The notes: generated by a model from the letters alone, not told the origin. A DNA stretch of 64,000 nt from Burkholderia sp. D-99 (GCF_011605345.1 NZ_JAAOXM010000016.1:1-64000); one strand, 5' to 3'. Positions 26,859 through 35,858 are shown, counted from the first letter of the stretch. Program-made: numbers and translations.

Positions 26859-28682
26859 ATGACCCTGCCCTCGAAGCTGCTTCAGAAGCGCCCCGCCGCC
26901 GTGCGCGGCGCGCGCGCCTTCCCGGTCCGCCGTGCACTCGGCGCCGCGTTGTTTGCCGCCTGGACCCTCACCGCCTTCCCGGCCCATGCGCAGGATCCGG
27001 CATCGGACGACGCGGAGCCGCAGGGCGCGTTCGAGCATGTGATACCGGACGAGCAGAAGAATCTCCCCGGTGTGCCGCTGACGAGCCAGATCGTCTACCA
27101 GGTGCTCGCCGCCGAGGTCGCGCTCCAGCGCAACCAACCGGCGCCGGCCTACCAGACCTACCTCGCGCTCGCCCGCGACACGCGCGATCCGCGCATGGCG
27201 CAGCGCGCGACCGAGATCGCGCTCGGCGCGCAAAGCCCCGCCGACGCACTGTCCGCCGCGAACCTGTGGCGCCAGTACGCACCCGATTCGAACCGGGCGT
27301 CGCAGGTCGACGCCGCGCTGCTGGTGCTCGCCGGCAAGCCGGCTGACGCACAGCCGATGCTCGCGCGCGAGCTGGCCCGGGCAACCGGCGAGACGCGCGG
27401 CCCGGCGATCCTCGCGCTGCAGGCACTGCTCGTGCGCGGCCCCGACCGCGTCGGCGGCCTCGCGGTGCTGAAGGACATGCTGAAGAGCGATCTGAACCGG
27501 CCCGAGGCACAGCTCGCGATCGCGCGCCAGCAGCTTGCGGTCGACGACAAGGACGGCGCCGCGCAGTCGCTGAAGCAGGCGCTGGCGCTGCGCCCCGACT
27601 ACCTGCCGGCGGCGCTGATGCTGTCGCAGATGGGGCCTGCGGAACGCGCGGCGGGCATCGCGTCGTTCGAGAAGTATGTTCAGCAGAATCCGAAGTCGCG
27701 CGATGCGCGGCTCGCGCTGTCGCAGCTCTATCTCGCCGACGATCGCCTCGACGACGCGCAGAAGCAGTTCGAGACGATGCGCAAGCTCGACTCGAAGGAT
27801 CCGACGCCGCTGATGGCGCTCGCGCTGATCAAGATCCAGCAGAAGAAGCTCGACGAAGCGACCGCCTACCTGAAGCAGTACGTACAGCTCGGCGACAAGC
27901 AGCCGAACCTCGACGTCGGCCAGGGTTACATCTACCTCGCGCAGATCGCGATCGACCAGGACAACGACGCGCAGGCGTCGCAATGGCTCGACAAGGTCGA
28001 CCAGACGAGCCAGCACTACCTCCCCGCGCAGATCACGCGCGCGCAACTGCTGCAGAAACAGGGCAAGACCGACGAGGCGCGCAAGGTGCTCGACGACCTG
28101 CCGATCACGGATCCGCGCGATGCGGCCGTGGTCGCACGCACCGACGCGTCGATCCTGTTCACCGCGAAGCGCTATCCCGAAGCCGAGGCGCGGCTCGGGC
28201 AGGCGGTCCAGGACTTCCCGGACGATCCCGACCTGCGCTACGACTACGCGATGGCGGCCGAAAAAACCGGCCACTACACGACGATGGAAAAGCAGTTGCG
28301 CGAGTTGATCCGCACGCAACCCGACAATCCGCAGGCGTACAACGCGCTCGGCTATTCGCTCGCCGACCGTAACCAGCGGCTGCCCGAAGCCAGCAAGCTG
28401 ATCGACAAGGCGATGACGCTCGCGCCGAACGACGCCTACATCATGGACAGCCTCGGCTGGGTGAAGTACCGGATGGGCGATACGGCCGGCGCGGCGACGG
28501 TGCTGCGGCGTGCGTACGAACTGCAGCCGAACGCCGAGATCGGCGCGCATCTCGGCGAAGTGCTGTGGAAGAGCGGCGCGCAGGACGACGCACGTTCCGC
28601 GTGGCGTGCCGCGCAGAAGCTCGAGCCGGACAACGACACGCTCGTGCAGACGCTGAAACGCCTGCAGGTCAACGGTCTCTGA
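26859..28682 (+). CDS. TPR-repeat secreted protein
   Basis: A 607-residue protein with a long positively charged signal peptide (cleavage after PAHA, about residue 44) and tetratricopeptide-type helices throughout. The clearest TPR units are near residues 475-580 (PQAYNALGYSLADRNQRLPEAS, DAYIMDSLGWVKYRMGDTAGA). It precedes lolB with a TGATG overlap, the standard beta-proteobacterial arrangement, so it probably works in periplasmic/outer-membrane lipoprotein biogenesis or as a scaffold; this is inference from context. Possible -10 TACAAT at 26828-26833. Confidence 0.88.
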   Translation: MTLPSKLLQKRPAAVRGARAFPVRRALGAALFAAWTLTAFPAHAQDPASDDAEPQGAFEHVIPDEQKNLPGVPLTSQIVYQVLAAEVALQRNQPAPAYQTYLALARDTRDPRMAQRATEIALGAQSPADALSAANLWRQYAPDSNRASQVDAALLVLAGKPADAQPMLARELARATGETRGPAILALQALLVRGPDRVGGLAVLKDMLKSDLNRPEAQLAIARQQLAVDDKDGAAQSLKQALALRPDYLPAALMLSQMGPAERAAGIASFEKYVQQNPKSRDARLALSQLYLADDRLDDAQKQFETMRKLDSKDPTPLMALALIKIQQKKLDEATAYLKQYVQLGDKQPNLDVGQGYIYLAQIAIDQDNDAQASQWLDKVDQTSQHYLPAQITRAQLLQKQGKTDEARKVLDDLPITDPRDAAVVARTDASILFTAKRYPEAEARLGQAVQDFPDDPDLRYDYAMAAEKTGHYTTMEKQLRELIRTQPDNPQAYNALGYSLADRNQRLPEASKLIDKAMTLAPNDAYIMDSLGWVKYRMGDTAGAATVLRRAYELQPNAEIGAHLGEVLWKSGAQDDARSAWRAAQKLEPDNDTLVQTLKRLQVNGL

Positions 28683-29302
28683 TGCAGATGTTCCCGACGT
28701 TTTCCCTGTCCTCCCGCGCGCAGCGCACGCTGGCCGCAGCCGGCGCGGCGCTCGCGCTCGCTGGCTGCGCGAGCACGCCGCCGTCAGCAAGCGCGCCGAC
28801 GGGTGCGGCACTGCAGACCGCCGCAACGCACGCCTACCACGGCCGCTTCGCAGTCCAGTACGACGATCGTCTCGGCAAGCAGCAGAACGTGTACGGCAAC
28901 TTCGACTGGCAGGAGCACGGCGACGACGTGTCGCTCGAGCTGCGCAGCCCGCTCGGCCAGACGCTCGCGGTCGTGAAATCGACGCCGCAGGCGGCATCGC
29001 TCGAATTGCCGAACCGTCCGACGCAATATGCGCCGGACGTCGGCGACCTGATGCAGAAAACGCTCGGCTTCGAACTGCCTCTCGCGGGCCTGCGCTACTG
29101 GCTGCAGCCTACGCCCGCACCCGCGACGCCCGCGGAGACGGTGCGCGATCCGGCCGACGGCACGCGCGTCAAGCAGATCCGCCAGGACGGCTGGACGATC
29201 GACTACCTCGCCTACGCGGATGCCCCGGCCACGGGCGTCAAACGCGTCAACCTCGTGCGCGCGACACCGCCGCTCGACATCAAGCTCGTGCTCGATCAGT
29301 GA
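28682..29302 (+). CDS. lolB: outer membrane lipoprotein LolB
   Basis: A 206-residue lipoprotein. The signal peptide ends in the lipobox LALAGC with lipidated Cys29. The mature part matches LolB (GRFAVQYDDRLGKQQNVYGNFDWQEHG, then the C-terminal WTIDYLAYAD segment). LolB receives lipoproteins from LolA and inserts them into the outer membrane; LolA itself is not in the window. ATG 28682 overlaps the upstream TPR gene stop (TGATG); a second Met is two codons on. ispE follows within 26 bases. Confidence 0.92.
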   Translation: MQMFPTFSLSSRAQRTLAAAGAALALAGCASTPPSASAPTGAALQTAATHAYHGRFAVQYDDRLGKQQNVYGNFDWQEHGDDVSLELRSPLGQTLAVVKSTPQAASLELPNRPTQYAPDVGDLMQKTLGFELPLAGLRYWLQPTPAPATPAETVRDPADGTRVKQIRQDGWTIDYLAYADAPATGVKRVNLVRATPPLDIKLVLDQ

Positions 29303-29327
29303 GCACCGGCCCAGCCCAGACATACGC

Positions 29328-30209
29328 ATGACCGATTCGACCCGCTCGCTGCGCAATTGCCTCGCGCCCGCGAAACTCAACCTGTTCCTGCACATCACCG
29401 GCCGCCGTCCGAACGGCTATCACGATCTGCAGAGTGTGTTCCAGTTGCTGAACTGGGGTGACACGTTGCACTTCACGCTGCGCGACGACGGTCGCGTTGC
29501 GCGCGTCACTGACGTGCCCGGCGTGCCCGAGGAAAGCGACCTCGTCGTGCGTGCGGCCAACCTGCTGAAAGCGCATACGGGCACCGCACACGGCGTCGAC
29601 ATCGAGATCGACAAGTGCCTGCCGATGGGGGCAGGCCTCGGCGGCGGCAGCTCCGACGCGGCGACGACACTGCTCGCGCTGAACCGCCTGTGGCAACTCG
29701 GCCTGCCGCGCGCCGAGCTTCAGTCGCTCGCGGTAAAACTCGGCGCAGACGTTCCGTTTTTTATTTTTGGAAAAAATGCGTTCGCAGAGGGTATCGGAGA
29801 GGAATTAGCTGAGGTACAATTGCCGACTCGCTGGTTCTTGGTTGTGACGCCACGCGTTCATGTCCCGACCGCTGAAATATTTTCAGATGAGTTGTTGACA
29901 AGAGATTCGAAGCGCGTCACAATTACGGACTTTCTTGCACAGCAAAGCAGCGACGCGGGATGGCCAGATAGCTTCGGTCGGAACGATATGCAGCAAGTTG
30001 TGACAAGTAAGTACGCGGAAGTTGCGCAGGTGGTCAAATGGTTGTATGATGTGACCCCCGCGAGGATGACCGGCTCCGGAGCAAGCGTGTTTGCAGCGTT
30101 TCGCAGCAAACATGAGGCAGAAGCGGCGCAAGCCAAGCTGCCCACCGGTTGGAACGGTGCAGTTGCCGAGAGCCTGAACGAGCATCCGCTCTTCGCTTTC
30201 GCGTCATGA
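29328..30209 (+). CDS. ispE: 4-diphosphocytidyl-2-C-methyl-D-erythritol kinase
   Basis: A 293-residue GHMP kinase of the MEP isoprenoid pathway. The substrate-binding N-terminus is CLAPAKLNLFLHITGRRPNGYHDL, the ATP-binding glycine loop is PMGAGLGGGSSDAA (about residues 101-114), and a C-terminal MTGSGASVFAAF motif sits around residue 250. From about 29750 to 30180 the codon usage changes abruptly to A/T-ending and rare codons (TTA, ATA, AGA, GTA, CTT) although the protein stays family-like. It precedes tRNA-Gln and prs, so the AT-richer 3' part might carry a promoter. Confidence 0.95.
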   Translation: MTDSTRSLRNCLAPAKLNLFLHITGRRPNGYHDLQSVFQLLNWGDTLHFTLRDDGRVARVTDVPGVPEESDLVVRAANLLKAHTGTAHGVDIEIDKCLPMGAGLGGGSSDAATTLLALNRLWQLGLPRAELQSLAVKLGADVPFFIFGKNAFAEGIGEELAEVQLPTRWFLVVTPRVHVPTAEIFSDELLTRDSKRVTITDFLAQQSSDAGWPDSFGRNDMQQVVTSKYAEVAQVVKWLYDVTPARMTGSGASVFAAFRSKHEAEAAQAKLPTGWNGAVAESLNEHPLFAFAS

Positions 30210-30264
30210 AGTTTTACTTTGCCGGATGGCCTACACGAGTCCGGTGAAGTTATCAGTTAAGTGT

Positions 30265-30341
30265 AGGGGAGTCGCCAAGTTGGTCAAGGCACCGGATTTT
30301 GATTCCGGCATGCGAGGGTTCGAGTCCTTCCTCCCCTGCCA
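30265..30341 (+). tRNA. tRNA-Gln (anticodon TTG)
   Basis: A 77-base cloverleaf including encoded CCA. The acceptor stem is AGGGGAG/CTCCCCT, the D-arm has GCCAAGTTGGTCAAGGC, and the anticodon stem CCGGA/TCCGG closes the loop TTTTGAT with anticodon TTG at 30299-30301. The T-arm has GTTCGAGTC. It reads CAA (and CAG by wobble). It lies between ispE and prs. Confidence 0.97.
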
Positions 30342-30385
30342 AAAATTTTCCCGCATTTCCCGCCTAAGCCCGAAGCAGGTGCACG

Positions 30386-31342
30386 ATGAGCAGCCATGAC
30401 GGCCTGATGGTTTTTACTGGCAACGCGAATCCCGCGCTCGCCCAGGAAGTCGTCAATATTCTTGGAATCCCCCTCGGCAAAGCAATGGTCAGCCGTTTCT
30501 CCGACGGCGAGATCCAGGTCGAGATCCAGGAAAACGTGCGTGGCAAGGACGTCTTCGTCCTGCAATCCACGTGCGCACCGACGAACGACAACCTGATGGA
30601 ACTGATGATCATGGTCGATGCGCTCAAGCGCGCATCCGCCGGCCGGATCACTGCAGCCATCCCCTACTTCGGCTACGCCCGTCAGGATCGCCGCCCGCGT
30701 TCGGCGCGCGTCGCGATCTCGGCGAAGGTCGTCGCGAACATGCTGGAAATCGCCGGCGTCGAGCGGATCATCACGATGGATCTGCACGCCGACCAGATTC
30801 AGGGCTTCTTCGACATCCCGGTCGACAACATCTACGCAACGCCGATCCTGCTGGGTGACCTGCGCAAGCAGAACTACTCGGATCTGCTCGTCGTGTCGCC
30901 GGACGTCGGCGGCGTGGTGCGTGCCCGGGCACTCGCGAAGCAGCTCAACTGCGATCTCGCGATCATCGACAAGCGTCGCCCGAAGGCGAACGTCTCCGAA
31001 GTGATGAACATCATCGGTGAAGTCGAAGGCCGCACCTGCGTGATCATGGACGACATGGTCGATACGGCAGGCACGCTCTGCAAGGCCGCGCAAGTGCTGA
31101 AGGAGCGCGGCGCGAAGCAGGTATTCGCATACGCGACGCACCCGGTGCTGTCGGGTGGCGCAGGTGATCGCATCGCCGCGTCGGCACTCGACGAGCTGGT
31201 TGTCACCGACACGATCCCGCTGTCCGCCGAATCACTCGGCTGCTCGAAGATCCGTGCGCTGACGAGCGCGAGCCTGCTGGCCGAGACGTTCTCGCGGATC
31301 CGCCGCGGCGATTCGGTGATGTCGCTGTTCGCGGAATCCTGA
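30386..31342 (+). CDS. prs: ribose-phosphate pyrophosphokinase
   Basis: A 318-residue class I PRPP synthase transferring pyrophosphate from ATP to ribose-5-P for nucleotide, His, Trp and NAD synthesis. It shows the PRPP synthase signature DLHADQIQGFFDIPVDN (about residues 130-146), the flexible-loop region YARQDRRPRSA (about 96-106) and the PRPP loop VIMDDMVDTAGTL (about 219-231). The ribosome-binding site GCAGGTGC lies just before ATG 30386. Located 44 bases after the tRNA, which may be processed from the same primary transcript. A strong terminator follows. Confidence 0.97.
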   Translation: MSSHDGLMVFTGNANPALAQEVVNILGIPLGKAMVSRFSDGEIQVEIQENVRGKDVFVLQSTCAPTNDNLMELMIMVDALKRASAGRITAAIPYFGYARQDRRPRSARVAISAKVVANMLEIAGVERIITMDLHADQIQGFFDIPVDNIYATPILLGDLRKQNYSDLLVVSPDVGGVVRARALAKQLNCDLAIIDKRRPKANVSEVMNIIGEVEGRTCVIMDDMVDTAGTLCKAAQVLKERGAKQVFAYATHPVLSGGAGDRIAASALDELVVTDTIPLSAESLGCSKIRALTSASLLAETFSRIRRGDSVMSLFAES

Positions 31343-31373
31343 TCGCGAATCGACTGAACAAAGCATGCGCAGA

Positions 31374-31401
31374 AAGCGAAGCGGCAACGCTTCGCTTTTT
31401 G
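31374..31401 (+). terminator. rho-independent terminator after prs
   Basis: Ten-base stem AAGCGAAGCG/CGCTTCGCTT with a GCAA loop and a short T tract. Confidence 0.88.
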
Positions 31402-31442
31402 CACAATCGGACGGGATAGACGAAACCCCGGCCGTTTCATCA

Positions 31443-31490
31443 GGGGCCGCCGTTTGACGGCCCCGTTTTACTGCCTGGTCGCGGGCAGCT
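31443..31490 (+). promoter_or_regulatory. two tandem hairpins in the rplY leader
   Basis: GGGGCCG/CGGCCCC (31443-31449 with 31458-31464), followed by GTTTTA, is terminator-like, but lies after the prs terminator and only 40 bases before rplY. A second stem CTGCC/GGCAG (31471-31475 with 31484-31488) directly precedes the ribosome-binding site. This may be an L25 leader control element or a second terminator. Confidence 0.4.
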
Positions 31491-31503
31491 ATTGGAGAAT
31501 TAC

Positions 31504-32106
31504 ATGAAAGTCGTCGCTTTCGAGCGCCAAGAGCAAGGTACGGGTGCGAGCCGCCGCCTGCGCAACGCTGGCAAGACCACGGGTATCGTTTACGGTGGCG
31601 AAGCAGCCCCGCAAAAGATCGAACTCGATCACAACGCCCTGTGGCACGCCCTGAAGAAGGAAGCTTTCCACTCGTCGATCCTCGACCTCGAAGTGGCTGG
31701 CGCGTCGCAACAGGTTCTGCTGCGCGACGTGCAATACCACCCGTTCAAGCAACTGGTGCTGCACGTGGACTTCCAGCGCGTTGATGCGAAGAAGAAGCTG
31801 CACACGAAGGCACCGCTGCACTTCCTGAACGCAGAAGTCAGCCCGGCCGTGAAGCTGTCGAGCGCGATCGTTTCGCACGTCGCGACGGAAATCGAAATCG
31901 AGTGCCTGCCGGCTGACCTGCCGGAGTTCCTCGAAGTCGACCTGTCGAAGATCGAAGCCGGTCAATCGCTGCACGCGAAGGACATCACGCTGCCGAAGGG
32001 CGTCGCGCTGGTTGCACACGTCGAAGCAGAAAACCCGGTTGTCGCATCGGCGACGATCCCGGCTGGTGCCGTGTCGGACGCAGGCGGCGAAACGCCGGCT
32101 GCCTAA
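31504..32106 (+). CDS. rplY: 50S ribosomal protein L25/general stress protein Ctc
   Basis: A 200-residue long-form (CTC/TL5-type) L25. The N-terminal 5S rRNA-binding domain (MKVVAFERQEQGTGASRR, about residues 1-95) is followed by the C-terminal beta domain (about 100-185) and an Ala/Gly-rich tail. The first 15 residues and the segment KTTGIVYGG are characteristic. ATG 31504 is preceded by TTGGAGAA. Codon usage is strongly biased, as expected for a ribosomal protein. A clear terminator at 32157 separates it from pth. Confidence 0.95.
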   Translation: MKVVAFERQEQGTGASRRLRNAGKTTGIVYGGEAAPQKIELDHNALWHALKKEAFHSSILDLEVAGASQQVLLRDVQYHPFKQLVLHVDFQRVDAKKKLHTKAPLHFLNAEVSPAVKLSSAIVSHVATEIEIECLPADLPEFLEVDLSKIEAGQSLHAKDITLPKGVALVAHVEAENPVVASATIPAGAVSDAGGETPAA

Positions 32107-32156
32107 GCGGCCGCCTACGCGCCCCATCGATCCGTTTCACGAAACGGTCGACGCAA

Positions 32157-32190
32157 CCCGCCGCGGCTTGCCCGGCGGGTTTTTCTTTTT
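32157..32190 (+). terminator. rho-independent terminator after rplY
   Basis: Stem CCCGCCG/CGGCGGG (32157-32163 with 32173-32179) followed by TTTTTCTTTTT. Confidence 0.88.
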
Positions 32191-32226
32191 CTGCGCCCAG
32201 GCGGCCGTTGCCGCCTTCGAAACGTC

Positions 32227-32826
32227 ATGATCAAACTGATCGTCGGCCTCGGCAATCCCGGGGCGGAATACACCGCGACGCGCCACAATGCCGGCTTCTG
32301 GCTGATCGACCAGCTCGCCCGCGAAGCAGGCACGACGCTGCGCGACGAACGCCGCTTCCATGGCTTCTACGCGAAAGCGCGCCTGCACGGCGAGGAAGTC
32401 CACCTGCTCGAGCCGCAAACCTACATGAACCGCTCCGGCCAGTCGGTCGTCGCGCTCGCGCAATTCTTCAAGATCCTGCCCGACCAGATCCTCGTCGCGC
32501 ACGACGAGCTCGACCTGCCGCCCGGCACCGTCAAGCTGAAGCTCGGCGGCGGCAGCGGCGGCCACAATGGCCTAAAGGACATCTCCGCGCACCTGTCGTC
32601 GCAGCAGTACTGGCGGCTGCGGATCGGCATCGGCCATCCACGCGACCTGATTCCGGAAAGCGCCCGCGCCGGCGCGAAGCCCGATGTCGCGAACTTCGTG
32701 TTGAAGCCGCCGCGCCGCGAAGAGCAGGATGTGATCGACGCGTCGATCGAACGCGCGCTCGCCGTGATGCCGATGGTCGTCAAGGGCGAACTCGACCGCG
32801 CGACGATGCAGCTGCATCGCAACTGA
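32227..32826 (+). CDS. pth: peptidyl-tRNA hydrolase
   Basis: A 199-residue Pth that cleaves the ester of peptidyl-tRNAs released by drop-off. It begins MIKLIVGLGNPGAEYTATRHNAGF, with Asn10 and catalytic His20; further family motifs are TYMNRSGQSV, VAHDELDLPPG and GGSGGHNGLKDI. The ribosome-binding site is poor and the gene begins only 37 bases after the rplY terminator, so a promoter must overlap that hairpin or read-through must occur. Followed by a 115-base gap and hisC. Confidence 0.96.
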   Translation: MIKLIVGLGNPGAEYTATRHNAGFWLIDQLAREAGTTLRDERRFHGFYAKARLHGEEVHLLEPQTYMNRSGQSVVALAQFFKILPDQILVAHDELDLPPGTVKLKLGGGSGGHNGLKDISAHLSSQQYWRLRIGIGHPRDLIPESARAGAKPDVANFVLKPPRREEQDVIDASIERALAVMPMVVKGELDRATMQLHRN

Positions 32827-32941
32827 CCGCAGCGCACCGCTACGGTGCATCGCGCCGTCCGGCGTCGCCGGGCGCCCCCGCCCGCCCCACCCTGCGCGCA
32901 CATGCGGTAATCTGGTCGCTTTGCCCGACAGGAGCCAAGCG

Positions 32942-34009
32942 GTGAGCCGTTACTGGAGCGACGTCGTTCAGCAACTCGTGCCTTACGTGCCGGGCGAGCA
33001 GCCCGCGCTCGCACACCCCGTCAAGCTGAACACCAACGAGAATCCCTATCCGCCGTCACCGCGCGTCGTCGCGGCGATCGCGCGCGAACTCGGCGCGACC
33101 GGCGACACGCTGCGCCGCTATCCCGACCCGGTTGCCCGCGCGCTGCGCGAGACGGTCGCGGCCCATCACCGTATCAAGCGCGAACAGGTGTTTGTCGGCA
33201 ACGGCTCCGACGAAGTGCTCGCGCATGCATTCCAGGCGCTGCTCAAGCACGACCGGCCGCTGCGCTTCCCTGACATCACGTACAGCTTCTATCCGACCTA
33301 TGCGCGCCTGTACGGCGTCGAGACGACGATCGTGCCGCTCGCGGACGACTTCTCGATCCGTGTCGACGACTATCTCGACGATGCCGGCGGCGTGCTGTTT
33401 CCGAACCCGAACGCGCCGACCGGGCGCGCACTGCCGCTCGCGGACGTCGAACGGATCGCGGCCGCGAATCCGTCGTCGGTCGTCGTGATCGACGAAGCCT
33501 ATGTCGACTTCGGCGCGCAGTCCGCGATTGCGCTGATCGACCGCTACCCGAACCTGCTCGTCGTGCACACGACGTCGAAGGCGCGCTCGCTTGCGGGCAT
33601 GCGCGTCGGCTTCGCATTCGGCGATGCAGCGCTGATCGACGCGCTGAACCGCGTGAAGGACAGCTTCAATTCGTACCCGCTCGACCGGCTCGCGCAGGTC
33701 GCCGCGCAGGCAGCCTATGAAGACACCGACTATTTCGACGCGACCTGCCGGCGCGTGATCGACAGCCGGACGCGGCTCACGCATGCGCTCGGCGCGCTCG
33801 GCTTCGACATCGTGCCGTCGGCCGCGAATTTCGTGTTCGCACGCCATCCCGCGCACGATGCGGGCACGATCGCGGCGAAACTGAAGGAACGGGAAATTTT
33901 CGTGCGGCACTTCGCGCTGCCGCGGATCGACCAGCACCTGCGCATCACCGTCGGCACCGATGCCGAATGCGATGCGCTCGTCGCAGCGTTGCGCGAGCTG
34001 CTGGCCTGA
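32942..34009 (+). CDS. hisC: histidinol-phosphate aminotransferase
   Basis: A 355-residue PLP-dependent fold-type I aminotransferase (histidine biosynthesis, imidazole-acetol-P to histidinol-P). HisC landmarks are KLNTNENPYPPSP near residue 27, NPNAPTGRALP near 158, VVIDEAYVDF near 180 and the PLP lysine in TTSKARSLAGMRVG near 217. GTG 32942 is the start: AGGAG lies 8 bases upstream and the product then matches family length. Not next to other his genes, so it is probably a second, unlinked copy or a broader-specificity paralogue. Confidence 0.93.
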   Translation: MSRYWSDVVQQLVPYVPGEQPALAHPVKLNTNENPYPPSPRVVAAIARELGATGDTLRRYPDPVARALRETVAAHHRIKREQVFVGNGSDEVLAHAFQALLKHDRPLRFPDITYSFYPTYARLYGVETTIVPLADDFSIRVDDYLDDAGGVLFPNPNAPTGRALPLADVERIAAANPSSVVVIDEAYVDFGAQSAIALIDRYPNLLVVHTTSKARSLAGMRVGFAFGDAALIDALNRVKDSFNSYPLDRLAQVAAQAAYEDTDYFDATCRRVIDSRTRLTHALGALGFDIVPSAANFVFARHPAHDAGTIAAKLKEREIFVRHFALPRIDQHLRITVGTDAECDALVAALRELLA

Positions 34010-34092
34010 CACGAATGAACCGGCGCCAGGCGGCGCCGATCCGGATGCGTGACGTGCGCGCCGAAGAACTCAAGCGCGCGCGTCAGCACGGG

Positions 34093-34359
34093 TCACGACG
34101 CGTCGTCGCCCTTCACGGCGATCAACGCGTGATACTTCTCCATCAATTGCGCGTGCGATTCGTCATGTTGCGGATCGCGCGGAATGCATTCGACCGGACA
34201 CACCTGCTGGCACTGCGGTTCGTCGAAATGGCCGACGCACTCGGTGCACTTGTTCGGATCGATCACGTAGATGTCCGTGCCCATCGAAATCGCGCCGTTC
34301 GGGCACTCGGGCTCGCACACGTCGCAATTGATGCACTCGTCGGTAATCATCAAAGCCAT
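34093..34359 (-). CDS. 2[4Fe-4S] ferredoxin, YfhL/Alvin type
   Basis: An 88-residue ferredoxin. Two clusters are predicted: CINCDVCEPECP (Cx2Cx2CxxxCP) and a second site with the longer CTECVGHFDEPQCQQVCPVEC spacing that marks the Alvin/YfhL subgroup. A C-terminal alpha-helical extension (about residues 65-88) is also typical. Likely a low-potential electron carrier, partner unknown. It follows coaD on the same strand with a 60-base, hairpin-containing gap, and converges on hisC. Confidence 0.93.
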   Translation of the reverse strand: MALMITDECINCDVCEPECPNGAISMGTDIYVIDPNKCTECVGHFDEPQCQQVCPVECIPRDPQHDESHAQLMEKYHALIAVKGDDAS

Positions 34360-34418
34360 ACTGATCTCACTTCTTCAGGCCGGCGGCCGGCTTCGCAACG
34401 AAACCGGCCGGCGCCGCA

Positions 34419-34916
34419 TCATGCGGCAGGGCCTCCCATCGCCGTCACTTTCTCGGTCAGCCACTTCTCGACGGACGGGAACACGAACTTGCTGACATCG
34501 CCGCCCAACTGCGCGATTTCGCGCACGATCGTCCCCGAGATGAACTGGTACTGATCGGACGGCGTCATGAACATCGTCTCGACGTCGGGCAACAGGTAAC
34601 GGTTCATCCCCGCCATCTGGAACTCATACTCGAAATCGGACACGGCGCGCAGGCCGCGCACGATCACGCGTGCGTTGTTGGTGCGGACGAAGTCCTTCAG
34701 GAGGCCGGTGAAACTCATCACCTTCACGTTCGGATAATGGCCGAGCACCTCGTTCGCAATCGTCAGACGTTCTTCCAGCGAGAAAAACGGCTTTTTCGCG
34801 CGGCTGTCGGCCACACCGACCACCAGCGTATCAAAAATGCTCGACGCACGCCGCACGAGGTCTTCGTGCCCGCGCGTCAGCGGATCGAACGTACCGGGAT
34901 ACACGGCGACTACCAT
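34419..34916 (-). CDS. coaD: phosphopantetheine adenylyltransferase
   Basis: A 165-residue nucleotidyltransferase of coenzyme A synthesis. The ATP-binding GTFDPLTRGHEDLV (T/HxGH motif, residues 8-21) and the C-terminal ISGTIVREIA motif (about residues 128-137) are intact. ATG 34916 (MVVAVYPGTFDP) has a near-perfect CAGGAGGAG ribosome-binding site. An upstream in-frame Met would add 17 Arg/Ser-rich residues not found in the family. Downstream of rsmD on the same strand; the rsmD-coaD-ferredoxin order is common in beta-proteobacteria. Confidence 0.97.
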   Translation of the reverse strand: MVVAVYPGTFDPLTRGHEDLVRRASSIFDTLVVGVADSRAKKPFFSLEERLTIANEVLGHYPNVKVMSFTGLLKDFVRTNNARVIVRGLRAVSDFEYEFQMAGMNRYLLPDVETMFMTPSDQYQFISGTIVREIAQLGGDVSKFVFPSVEKWLTEKVTAMGGPAA

Positions 34917-35027
34917 GTCGCTCCTCCTGTCATCACGCAAACGGGATGGCAGCCGTGCGATGCGCACGCCACTGCCGAGATGGGCATGCGTCGCCTTTGC
35001 GGCGCGCCGCCTCGTATCGAACGCGCA

Positions 35028-35642
35028 TTATTCATCATTTTCGCGCCGCAGCAAATGATAGTGAACCGCACCGGCCTTGCCGTGCTTCACGACCTGCCAG
35101 CCCGCGAGCGCGTCGTGTGCGGCCGGATCGAGTTCCGCCCCCGTCTCGACGTACAGCGCACCGTTCTCCGCGACGAGCGGCGCCGACAGCGCGATCGCGC
35201 GCTCGAGCGCAGCGGAATCGCCGAACGGCGGATCGAGAAACACGACGTCGAACGCACCCGGCGTGAGCCCGCCCGCGAGCCGCAGCGCATCGGCTTCGGC
35301 AACCTCGACCGAGCGGGCGCCGAGCTTGTCCTTGATCGCACGCAGCTGCTGCGCCGCGCGCGGATGGCGCTCGACCATCACGACGCTCGCCGCGCCGCGC
35401 GACGCGGCCTCGAAACCGAGCGCGCCGGTGCCCGCGAACAGGTCGAGGCAACGCCAGCCTTCGAGATCCTGGCCGAGCCAGTTGAACAGCGTCTCGCGCA
35501 CACGATCGGGCGTCGGCCGCAGGCCGTCGAGATCGAGCACCGCGAGCGGCGTGCGTTTCCAGTCACCGCCGATGATGCGGATCGTGTGCGGCTTGCCGCG
35601 GCCGGAAGGGGCCGCCGGGCGGCCGGGAGAGGAACGGGACAT
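35028..35642 (-). CDS. rsmD: 16S rRNA (guanine(966)-N(2))-methyltransferase
   Basis: A 204-residue RsmD. RIIGGDWKRTPLAVL and the SAM motif LDLFAGTGALGFEAASRGA (about residues 66-84) are followed by the catalytic DPPF motif (about residue 140). It methylates G966 of 16S rRNA in the small subunit. Start at 35642 (MSRSSPGRP) follows the family N-terminus after a Pro/Gly-rich linker; an internal start is possible since the first 17 residues are low complexity. Divergent from ftsY, with coaD downstream. Confidence 0.93.
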   Translation of the reverse strand: MSRSSPGRPAAPSGRGKPHTIRIIGGDWKRTPLAVLDLDGLRPTPDRVRETLFNWLGQDLEGWRCLDLFAGTGALGFEAASRGAASVVMVERHPRAAQQLRAIKDKLGARSVEVAEADALRLAGGLTPGAFDVVFLDPPFGDSAALERAIALSAPLVAENGALYVETGAELDPAAHDALAGWQVVKHGKAGAVHYHLLRRENDE

Positions 35643-35858
35643 ACGGAATATCGACGACGGAGGGACCGGGCGCGCGCAGGGGCGCACCGCTAAACAGGCG
35701 CACGTTACCACAGCGGCGGCGCACACTGACGCGAGCGCCTCGCCGCACTGATAAAATGCACGGTTTCGGCCGCCGTGCGCCGCGCCCGCGCGAACGCAGG
35801 ACGGCCCGTCCGGTGCCCCGCCCCTGGTGGCGGCCCGCCCTCTTCCCGACGTCAGACC

